Assembly: GCA_028870665.1 (NCBI GenBank)
Contig: JAGWPB010000022.1
Span: forward strand, 1 to 39,834
Reading direction: 5' to 3'
DNA from: Lysobacteraceae bacterium
GTDB lineage: Bacteria; Pseudomonadota; Gammaproteobacteria; Xanthomonadales; Rhodanobacteraceae
Length of the DNA stretch: 39,834 nt
Shown here: piece by piece, positions 28,800-39,834 of the stretch
How the letters are laid out: every line of letters begins with the position of its first letter
Position numbering within the stretch: position 1 is the first letter of the stretch
Translations under genes and position numbers: made by a program
The notes under the pieces: generated by a model
Seen by the model: only the letters and a program-made list of their open reading frames with translations
Told to the model about the DNA's origin: nothing
Database searches by the model: none

Positions 28800-29925
28800 T
28801 CAGGCGTCCGCGCGCCGGGCGCCGACTTCGAGCCCGGCCTTCAGGCTGGCTTCGACGAAGGCGTCGAGGTCGCCGTCGAGCACCTTCTGCGTGTCGCTGC
28901 GCTCGATGCCGGTGCGCAGGTCCTTGATCCGCGACTGGTCGAGCACGTAATTGCGGATCTGGCTGCCCCAGCCGATGTCGGACTTGCTGGCCTCGAGCGC
29001 GGCCTTCTCGGTATTGCGCTTCTGCAGCTCCAGCTCGTAGAGCTTGGCCTTGAGCATCTTCATCGCGCGATCGCGGTTGGCATGCTGGCTGCGCTCGGTC
29101 TGGCAGGCGACCACGGTGTTGGTCGGCACGTGCGTGATGCGCACGGCGGATTCGGTCTTGTTGACGTGCTGGCCGCCGGCGCCGGAGGAACGATAGACGT
29201 CGGTCTTGAGGTCGGCCGGATTGATCTCGATGTCGATGTCGTCGTCCACCTCGGGACTGACGAACACCGAGCCGAAGCTCGTGTGCCGGCGGTTGTCGGA
29301 ATCGAACGGGGATTTGCGCACCAGCCGGTGCACACCGGTCTCGGTCTTCAGCCAGCCGTAGGCATAGTCGCCCTCGACGCGGAAGGTCGCCGACTTGATG
29401 CCCGCGACTTCGCCGGCGCTGGCTTCCAGCAGCTCGGTCTTCCAGCCGCGGCCCTCGGCCCAGCGCAGGTACATGCGCAGCAGCATCTCGGCCCAGTCCT
29501 GCGCCTCGGTGCCGCCGGCGCCGGCCTGGATGTCGACGAAGGCGTTGGCGCTGTCGAGCTTGCCGGCGAACATGCGCCGGAACTCGAGCGCCTCCAGGCG
29601 TTGCTGCATCGCCGCCACGTCGTCGGCGACCGCATGCACCGAGACCTCATCCCGGTCGGACGCCGCGAGATCGAGCAGTTCGCCGGCGTCGGCCAGGCCG
29701 CGGGTCAGGCCGCCGATCTCGCCGACGATCTGCTCCAGCCGGGCGCGCTCGCGGCCCAGTTCCTGGGCGCGCGCCGGATCGTCCCAGACCTTGGGGTTTT
29801 CCAATTCGCGGGTGACTTCCTCGAGGCGTTCACGCTTGGCCTCGTAGTCAAAGATACCCCCGTAGCGCAGCAACCCGGGCTGCGAGGTCCGCAATCTGCG
29901 ACTGGATGGGGTTGGTCTCGATCAT
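28800..29925 (-). CDS. prfB: Peptide chain release factor 2 with programmed +1 frameshift
   Basis: RF2 terminates translation at UGA and UAA. The true start is the ATG at 29925: 25 codons ([14 protein letters not shown]...LRGYL) are followed by an in-frame TGA (29850-29848). The ribosome must slip +1 at CTT TGA C, after which [12 protein letters not shown] continues to the stop at 28800, giving 374 residues. A continuous-frame reading starting near 29894 gives a wrong N-terminus. Motifs include the UGA-specific SPF tripeptide ([14 protein letters not shown]) and the catalytic GGQ ([15 protein letters not shown]). TGA at codon 26 is the same position as in E. coli. It lies 63 bp after recJ and 34 bp before lysS. 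Confidence 0.97.
29848..29864 (-). promoter_or_regulatory. prfB programmed +1 frameshift site
   Basis: The minus strand reads CGGGGGTATCTTTGAC. A Shine-Dalgarno-like GGGGG lies 3 nt before the slippery CTT followed by TGA C, a poor stop context. When RF2 is scarce, the ribosome pauses at TGA and shifts +1, making more RF2: an autoregulatory loop. The element is nearly identical to the one in E. coli prfB. Confidence 0.95.
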
Positions 29926-29988
29926 GGCGGCAGGAGTCGGCAATCAAAGAGCGCGAGCATAGCAAAGGCGAACACGGACCGGCTGCCA

Positions 29989-31785
29989 CTAGGCCGCCTC
30001 GACGTGCCGCAGCAGCAGTTGCAGGCGCTCGCGCCCCTGCCATTCGTTGATGCCGAGTTGATAGGCCGCGCGCAGGCGCGCGGGCGGCGCGGCGGGGCCG
30101 GCGTTGAACATCACCGCCTCGAGCGTGTCGCCGCCGTCCGTCGCGCGCAGCGTCAACCGCCAGTGGCCCTCGCCCAGCGGCCGCCAGGCCACCCGCTCGA
30201 ACACGTTGTCGAACAGCGGCTCGGGGAAACCCTGCCCCCACGGGCCGCCGTCGCGCAGCGCGCGCGCCAGTTCGAGGCTGAACTCGCCGTCTTGCAATGC
30301 GCCGTCGGTCCACAGCACGGGCTGCAGCGCCTCGTCGCTCAGCAGGCCGCGCGCCACGGCATCGAAGGCGTGCGCGAAGCGCGCGAAATCGGCTGCGCGC
30401 AGGCTCAGGCCGGCCGCCATCGCGTGACCGCCGAAGCGCCGGATCAGGCCGGGATGGCGCGCGTCCACCGTCGCCAGCGCGTCGCGCACGTGGAAGCCGG
30501 GAATCGAGCGCGCCGAGCCGCGCAGCTCGTCGCTGCCGTCGCCGGCCGGTGCGAACGCGACCACCGGGCGGTGCAGCGACTCCTTGAGCTTCGATGCCAC
30601 CAGGCCGACCACGCCGGCGTGCCAGGCCGGATCGAACAGGGCGACCCCGACGACCGAAGGAGGTCCCTGGGGGACGACCGCAGGAAGTCCTCCAAGGGTG
30701 ACCGATGGCAGTCCATCCGGGACGCCCGCAACGCCGTCCCCGATCATGGCGACCGCCGTCATCACCTCGGCGTCCGCCACCATGGCGGCCTGCACCTCGC
30801 GACGCTCGGCGTTGATCGCGTGCAGGTGCGCGGCCTGCTCGCGCGCGACGCCGGGATCGTCACCGAGCAGGCATTCGATGCCAAGGCGCATGTCTTCCAT
30901 GCGCCCGGCGGCATTGATGCGCGGCGCCAGCGCGAAGCCGAGGTCGGTCGCGGTCAGCGTCGCCGCGCGGCGTCCGGCGACGTCGATCAGCGCGCCGATG
31001 CCGGCGCAGGCCCGTCCGCCGCGGATCCGTCGCAGGCCGGCCTCGACCAGCACCCGATTGTTGTAGTCCAGCGGCACCAGGTCGGCGACCGTGCCCAGCG
31101 CCACCCGGTCGAGCAGTTCGGTCAGATCGGGCTCACCCTGCCCCGCCCACGCGCCGCGCTGGCGCAACGCGGCGCGCAGCGCCAGCAGCAGGTAGAACAT
31201 CACGCCGACGCCAGCCAGCGCCTTGCTGGGAAAGGCATCGCCCGGCAGGTTCGGGTTGACGATCGCGTCGGCGACGGGGAGCGTCGGTCCGGGCAGGTGG
31301 TGATCGGTGACGATCACGCGCGCGCCACCCGCGCGCGCCGCAATGATGCCGGCGTGGCTGGCGATGCCGTTGTCGACGGTGACGATCAGGTCCGGCAGCG
31401 GCGCCAGGCTGGCGACCAGCGCCGGAGTCAAGCCGTAACCGTGCACCCTGCGATGCGGCACCGCGTAGCGCACGCGGCGCGCGCCCAGCAGGCGCAGGCC
31501 GCGCACGCCGACGGCGACGCCGGTGGCGCCGTCGCAGTCGTAGTCGCCGGCGATCAGGATGTCGGCGTCTGCCGCGATGGCGTCGGCCAGCAGCGCCACC
31601 GCCGCATCGATTCCGCCCAGCGCCTGCGGCGGCAGCAGACGAGCCAGGCGGTGTTCGACGGCGGCCGCGTCGGTGATGCCGCGCGCGGCATAGACGCGCT
31701 GCAAGGCCGCAGGCACGCCGACCGGCCACGCCGTCGTCGGCGGCGGCAGCGGCAGCGGACGCCGTCGCAGGGTCAGTGTCGGCAT
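29989..31785 (-). CDS. recJ: Single-stranded-DNA-specific exonuclease RecJ
   Basis: RecJ is the 5'-3' single-strand exonuclease of RecF-pathway recombination and base-excision and mismatch repair. The 598-residue product has the DHH-family metal motifs AGDYDCDGATG (near residue 76), VTVDNGIASH (near 130) and VIVTDHHLPG (near 156), then RINAAGRMEDM. The DHHA1 part has WHAGVVGLVASKLKE (near 387) and RRFGGHAMAAGLSL, and a C-terminal OB-like domain follows. Residues about 358-381 are an in-frame insert made of three 24-bp DNA repeats. The ATG at 31785 shares one base with the previous stop codon (TGATG). The long open frame upstream is shadow. Confidence 0.96.
   Translation of the reverse strand: MPTLTLRRRPLPLPPPTTAWPVGVPAALQRVYAARGITDAAAVEHRLARLLPPQALGGIDAAVALLADAIAADADILIAGDYDCDGATGVAVGVRGLRLLGARRVRYAVPHRRVHGYGLTPALVASLAPLPDLIVTVDNGIASHAGIIAARAGGARVIVTDHHLPGPTLPVADAIVNPNLPGDAFPSKALAGVGVMFYLLLALRAALRQRGAWAGQGEPDLTELLDRVALGTVADLVPLDYNNRVLVEAGLRRIRGGRACAGIGALIDVAGRRAATLTATDLGFALAPRINAAGRMEDMRLGIECLLGDDPGVAREQAAHLHAINAERREVQAAMVADAEVMTAVAMIGDGVAGVPDGLPSVTLGGLPAVVPQGPPSVVGVALFDPAWHAGVVGLVASKLKESLHRPVVAFAPAGDGSDELRGSARSIPGFHVRDALATVDARHPGLIRRFGGHAMAAGLSLRAADFARFAHAFDAVARGLLSDEALQPVLWTDGALQDGEFSLELARALRDGGPWGQGFPEPLFDNVFERVAWRPLGEGHWRLTLRATDGGDTLEAVMFNAGPAAPPARLRAAYQLGINEWQGRERLQLLLRHVEAA
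30643..30714 (-). repeat. Three-unit 24-bp tandem array inside recJ
   Basis: Three contiguous 24-bp units (30691-30714, 30667-30690, 30643-30666) share GGAC-x-x-CC-x-x-CGGTC on the coding strand. They encode GLPSVTLG, GLPAVVPQ and GPPSVVGV. The frame is preserved. The core CGGTCGTC resembles REP-type extragenic repeats, so this looks like a REP or minisatellite insertion tolerated in the loop between the DHH and DHHA1 domains (inference). Confidence 0.75.
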
Positions 31786-32699
31786 CAGGACGCGCGCCGC
31801 CAGAAACGCCAGCGGTGCCAGTGCCGCACGCGCGCACGGGAGCCATCGTCGGACGCGAGGTCGATCGTGTCGATGCGGCCGCGCCGCAGCGCGTCCTCGC
31901 CGGCGGCCAGCGCGGTCGCGATGCGGGTCGCTTCGACCGTCGCGAGATCCAGCAGACCGTGCGCATCGCGCGGCAGCTCCAGCAAAGCGCTCACATCGGG
32001 TACCCGCAGGACGCCGGCGCGGCGCGCCAGCGCCCGCAGCAGCGGATCCTCGCTGACGACATGCGTCCGCGTGCTGCGCACCCAGTCCGGAAGCGTGCCG
32101 CCGCCCCACAGCCAGATGCAGTTGACGGTCGCGCGGCCCGCCGCGCGCCGCTGCGCGTTGCGTGGATGCTGATGCAGGATCACCTGCGCCTCGTTGAACA
32201 GGGCGCGCCAGCGGCGCCCATCGGGGCCTGCGGGCAGGTGCGCCAGCAGGTCGGCACCGAGCACTGCGGCGGGCGGATCGAAGTCCGGCACCGGCGTGCC
32301 CCGCTGCAGGCGCAGGTGCCAGCGCGCCGGCTCGGTCAGCTCCAGCAGCAGGCCCTGATCGCCGAACAGCGGACGCAGCGGCGCCGCCAGTTCGGCCGCC
32401 TCGCCGGCATCGAGATCGAGACTGCCGCAGGCGAGCATGCGCGCGCCGGCCAGGTCCGGCTGCACATGCGCGGGATCGGCGCACAGCCAGGGGGTATCGC
32501 CGGCATCGCCGGCCAGTGCTTCGCGCGTCAACGCGGCGGCGGGCAGCGCCTGGTCCGGCCATTCGAACGCAGCGCGCAAGACGGACTCGCGGCCCGGCAT
32601 GGCCGCGGGCAGGCGATCACCGCGCCGCAGCCACTCGCGCAGCAGCGGATCGTCAGGGCAACGGCTCAGGACCGGGAGCAGCACATGCAGCGTGGCCAT
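31785..32699 (-). CDS. Conserved uncharacterised protein (phosphoglycerate-mutase-like, COG4255 type)
   Basis: The 304-residue protein resembles a family that databases sometimes label 'phosphoglycerate mutase' or 'regulatory protein' without evidence (recalled, not checked). Visible conserved blocks are LPAAMPGRESVLRAAFEWP, DTPWLCADPAHVQPDLAGAR and RALFNEAQVILHQHPRNAQR. TVNCIWLWGGGTLPDWV (near residue 195) is also characteristic. The D-P-A-H and N-x-W-x-W-G-G-G segments recall parts of cofactor-independent mutase/alkaline-phosphatase folds, but the full metal-binding set is not apparent. No signal peptide or membrane segment is seen. It is tightly coupled to recJ (stop and start share one base), suggesting a shared context in DNA repair or mere cotranscription. 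Confidence 0.65.
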   Translation of the reverse strand: MATLHVLLPVLSRCPDDPLLREWLRRGDRLPAAMPGRESVLRAAFEWPDQALPAAALTREALAGDAGDTPWLCADPAHVQPDLAGARMLACGSLDLDAGEAAELAAPLRPLFGDQGLLLELTEPARWHLRLQRGTPVPDFDPPAAVLGADLLAHLPAGPDGRRWRALFNEAQVILHQHPRNAQRRAAGRATVNCIWLWGGGTLPDWVRSTRTHVVSEDPLLRALARRAGVLRVPDVSALLELPRDAHGLLDLATVEATRIATALAAGEDALRRGRIDTIDLASDDGSRARVRHWHRWRFWRRAS

Positions 32700-32729
32700 G
32701 CGGTCAGCCTAGCGGTCCCGAGGGCACGG

Positions 32730-34627
<1,898 letters not shown>

Positions 34628-34631
<4 letters not shown>

Positions 34632-35100
34632 GCGTAGCGGACGCCGACGATCTCGTAGTTCTTCACGCCGTTGGGTGCACGGAACTCGAAGCTGTCGCCC
34701 TCGCTCTTGCCGATCAACGCGCGCGCGAACGGCGACGACACCGCGATTAGCCCCTGCTTGATGTCGGCCTCGAGGTCGCCGACGATCTGGTAGGTGACGC
34801 GGTCGCCGCTGGTCTCGTCCTCGAGTTCGACGGTGGCGCCGAACACGATCCGCGACCCGGCGCCCAGCCGCGAAATGTCGATCACCTCGGCATAGGACAG
34901 CGCCGCCTCGAGCTCCTTGATGCGGCCCTCGATGAAGCCCTGCTGGTCGCGGGCGGCGTGGTATTCGGCGTTCTCCTTGAGGTCGCCGTGCGCACGCGCC
35001 TCGGCGATGGCGTGGATCACGCGCGGGCGCTCGACGCCCTTGAGACGCTCGAGTTCGGCGCGCAGGCGTTCGGCGCCGCGCTGGGTCAACGGGGCTCGCT

Positions 35101-35104
<4 letters not shown>
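34628..35104 (-). CDS. greA: Transcription elongation factor GreA
   Basis: GreA rescues backtracked RNA polymerase by stimulating transcript cleavage. The 158-residue product has the N-terminal coiled coil reaching into the polymerase secondary channel ([20 protein letters not shown], with the acidic tip residues D and E). The C-terminal FKBP-like domain follows ([38 protein letters not shown]). Length is that of E. coli GreA. The ATG at 35104 overlaps the carB stop (ATGA), the well-known carB-greA arrangement. The earlier open frame is shadow of carB. Confidence 0.97.
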
Positions 35105-38328
<3,224 letters not shown>

Positions 38329-38337
38329 GTTGTTTTT

Positions 38338-38365
38338 GTCCGCGAAAGGCGCGAAGGACGCAAAA
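38338..38365. repeat. Left inverted repeat of the GxxExxY cassette
   Basis: This 28-bp copy starts gtccgcgaaaggcgcgaagg and ends with acgcaaaa. It lies between the GxxExxY stop codon (2 bp away) and the carB start (9 bp away). It has the same orientation as the left arm at 3884 and faces the right-hand copies at 38753 and 38829. Confidence 0.75.
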
Positions 38366-38367
38366 TT

Positions 38368-38751
38368 TCAGATGGGATGGACGTCATCGTGGCCCCGTAC
38401 CACACGCCGGACGCCAAGGCGCGGGCTCCCGAAGTTGAGCAACAAGCCAACCGGTATGCCAGATGCTTTCAGATAGTTGAGCACTTGCGCTTCATGCTCG
38501 GATGTCAGCGCACGCAAGGCCTTGATCTCCACAATGAGTTTGTCGCCCACCGCGAAGTCGCATACGTAATCGCCCACCGGTTCGCCGCGATACTGCACCG
38601 GCAAGGACTTTTGCCTCTGGAACGCGATGCCCGCCCGCTTCAGTTCTACCGCCAACGCAGCCTCGTACACACGTTCGAGAAAGCCATGACCGAGTTCACG
38701 GCTGACCTCGATCGCGCAGCCGATGACCCGCTCGGAAAGCCGTTGCTCCAA
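38368..38751 (-). CDS. GxxExxY protein (PD-(D/E)XK nuclease-like)
   Basis: The 127-residue protein has the family-naming motif in ELGHGFLERVYEAAL (G-F-L-E-R-V-Y, near residue 22). It also shows a nuclease-like core GDYVCDFAVGDKLIVEIKAL, with Asp and E-x-K in the positions of PD-(D/E)XK enzymes (Pfam PDDEXK_3 type). Activity has not, to my knowledge, been defined. The TTG at 38751 is the best start seen: the frame upstream runs through the flanking repeat with no better codon. The gene sits in the carA-carB gap in the same orientation and fills the space between inverted repeats almost exactly (2 bp at the stop, 1 bp at the start). This suggests a cassette insertion. Confidence 0.85.
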   Translation of the reverse strand: MEQRLSERVIGCAIEVSRELGHGFLERVYEAALAVELKRAGIAFQRQKSLPVQYRGEPVGDYVCDFAVGDKLIVEIKALRALTSEHEAQVLNYLKASGIPVGLLLNFGSPRLGVRRVVRGHDDVHPI

Positions 38752-38752
38752 C

Positions 38753-38796
38753 TCAAGCTCCCTTCGCGGCCTTGGCGTCTTTCGCGGACACCATCG
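38753..38796. repeat. Right repeat, first copy (44 bp)
   Basis: This copy abuts the GxxExxY start codon. Its minus strand reads through gtccgcgaaagacgccaagg, the inverted counterpart of the copy at 38338. It matches the copy at 38829-38872 at 42 of 44 bases, in direct orientation, 76 bp apart. Confidence 0.8.
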
Positions 38797-38828
38797 CTCG
38801 CTCTTGCTTTGCCTGCTCGCTCTTCACA

Positions 38829-38872
38829 TCAAGCTCCCTTCGCGGCCTTGGCGTCCTTCGTGGACACCATCG
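38829..38872. repeat. Right repeat, second copy, forming the 3' end of carA
   Basis: This is a 44-bp near-identical copy of 38753-38796 (two differences). Its minus strand encodes [13 protein letters not shown] and the stop codon of CarA. The repeat has thus supplied the last coding bases of an essential biosynthetic gene. Confidence 0.85.
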
Positions 38873-39834
38873 TTTTGATAAAGCGATCAAACAACCCCGA
38901 AACATCATGTGGGCCCGGTGAGGCTTCCGGGTGGCCCTGGAACGAAAACGCCGGGGCGTCGGTGACTTCGATGCCCTGATTGGAGCCGTCGAACAGCGAG
39001 CGGTGGGTGACGCGCACGCGGGCCGGCAGTGTCGTTTCGTCGACCGCGAAACCGTGGTTCTGACTGGTGATCAGCACGCGGCCGCTGGCCAGCTCCTGCA
39101 CCGGATGGTTGGCGCCGTGGTGGCCGAACTTCATCTTCATCGTGCGACCGCCGGCGGCCAGACCCACAATCTGGTGTCCCAGGCAGATGCCGAACAGCGG
39201 CAGCCGCCTGGCGATGAATTCGCGCGATGCCTCGATCGCGTAGGTGCAGGGCTGCGGATCGCCGGGTCCGTTGGACAGCAGCACGCCATCCGGTTTCAGC
39301 GCCAGCGCCTCGGCGACGCCGGTCTGCGCCGGCACCACGGTGACGCGGCAGCCGCGGTCGGCCAGCATGCGCAGAATGTTGCGCTTGACGCCGAAGTCAT
39401 AGACGACGACATGCCGGGACACGGCGAATGCGTCGGCCTCGCGGTTGGTGTCCGGCCGCCAGCTTGCGCGCGTCCACTGGTAGGGCTCGCCACAGCTGAT
39501 TTCGCGCGCAAGATCGGCATTCTTCAGCCCGCGGAAGGCCTGCGCCGCGCCCTGCGCCCGCCGCGCACTCGGCCGGCCACCGGCCAGGATGCAGCCGCTC
39601 TGTGCGCCGCTCTCGCGCAGCCGGCGGGTCAGTTGCCGGGTATCGATGCCGGCGATCGCCACGGTACCCTGCTGGCGCAGCCACTCGCAGAAATCGAGCT
39701 GCGCGCGCCACGAACTGGCCGGCCGCGGCGCCTCGCGCAGCACCAGGCCGGCGAGCTGCACGCGCTGCGACTCGCCGTCCTCGGCATTGACGCCGACGTT
39801 GCCGATGTGCGGATAGGTCAGCGTGACGATCTGC
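38829..39834 (-). CDS. carA: Carbamoyl-phosphate synthase small subunit, 3' part (5' end outside window)
   Basis: CarA hydrolyses glutamine and channels ammonia to CarB. About 335 codons are visible and the frame is open to the window edge ([20 protein letters not shown] is the first visible stretch), so roughly 40-50 N-terminal residues are missing. The class I glutaminase domain shows [12 protein letters not shown], the nucleophile Cys in [19 protein letters not shown], and the His-Glu pair in [18 protein letters not shown]. The final residues after FDRFIKT ([13 protein letters not shown]) have no counterpart in the E. coli C-terminus as I recall it and are encoded by the repeat. The next gene is the GxxExxY cassette rather than carB. 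Confidence 0.96.
   Translation of the reverse strand, partial: QIVTLTYPHIGNVGVNAEDGESQRVQLAGLVLREAPRPASSWRAQLDFCEWLRQQGTVAIAGIDTRQLTRRLRESGAQSGCILAGGRPSARRAQGAAQAFRGLKNADLAREISCGEPYQWTRASWRPDTNREADAFAVSRHVVVYDFGVKRNILRMLADRGCRVTVVPAQTGVAEALALKPDGVLLSNGPGDPQPCTYAIEASREFIARRLPLFGICLGHQIVGLAAGGRTMKMKFGHHGANHPVQELASGRVLITSQNHGFAVDETTLPARVRVTHRSLFDGSNQGIEVTDAPAFSFQGHPEASPGPHDVSGLFDRFIKTMVSTKDAKAAKGA

Noticed and set aside
30643..30714. RecJ repeat as a frameshift or pseudogene signal
   Set aside because: The array is a multiple of three and all downstream DHHA1 and OB motifs remain in frame.
29989..32562. 857-codon minus-strand frame as an extended RecJ
   Set aside because: Residues before the Met at 31785 are shadow of the upstream gene; RecJ homology begins after that Met.

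Overview
This 39.8 kb window is a GC-rich chromosomal segment (roughly two-thirds G+C by eye) from a gammaproteobacterium. It most likely belongs to the order Lysobacterales (Xanthomonadales), perhaps Rhodanobacteraceae. That placement is inference from gene order (carA-carB-greA-yheS ... recJ-prfB-lysS; ald/ftsK/lolA/rarA divergent from trxB-aat; smc-zipA) and from protein character. No rRNA or other marker fixes the species. Most genes are housekeeping genes on the minus strand.

Layout. 1-2140 (+): 3' part of a large BNR/sortilin-like repeat protein. 2454-3865 (-): serS followed by tRNA-Ser(UGA). 4161-10867 (-): ald, ftsK, lolA, rarA and an MFS transporter, closely packed. 11070-13933 (+): trxB, a FemAB-like acyltransferase and aat. 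14262-16869 (-): an MBOAT O-acyltransferase overlapping an SGNH-like partner. 17082-20812: a storage-lipid block with a phasin, an alcohol-forming fatty acyl-CoA reductase, an acyl-CoA-binding protein and a TetR regulator. 20820-26646 (-): PaiB-like FMN protein, zipA, smc, bolA and yciI. 27239-32699 (-): lysS, prfB (with its programmed +1 frameshift), recJ and a conserved uncharacterised protein. 32730-39834 (-): yheS-type ABC-F ATPase, greA, carB, a GxxExxY protein and the 3' part of carA.

Working together. carA/carB make carbamoyl phosphate; carB, greA and yheS are joined by 4-nt stop/start overlaps. serS/tRNA-Ser, lysS, prfB, aat and yheS serve translation or protein turnover. ftsK, zipA, smc, rarA and recJ serve division, chromosome segregation and repair. 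The 17-21 kb block suggests metabolism of polyhydroxyalkanoate granules and fatty alcohols or wax esters, probably under TetR control.

Most notable: (1) a compact cassette carrying a GxxExxY (PD-(D/E)XK-like) gene sits between carA and carB. It is bracketed by inverted copies of a 'gtccgcgaa-rgacgc-aa' repeat. Another copy encodes the last dozen residues of CarA, and a gene-less 224-bp pair of the same repeats lies upstream of serS. (2) The fatty acyl-CoA reductase/phasin/ACBP/TetR neighbourhood. (3) A 24-bp, three-unit array inserted in frame in recJ. (4) A 19-bp copy of the tRNA-Ser 3' end just downstream of the tRNA. I see no CRISPR array, prophage or complete insertion sequence.
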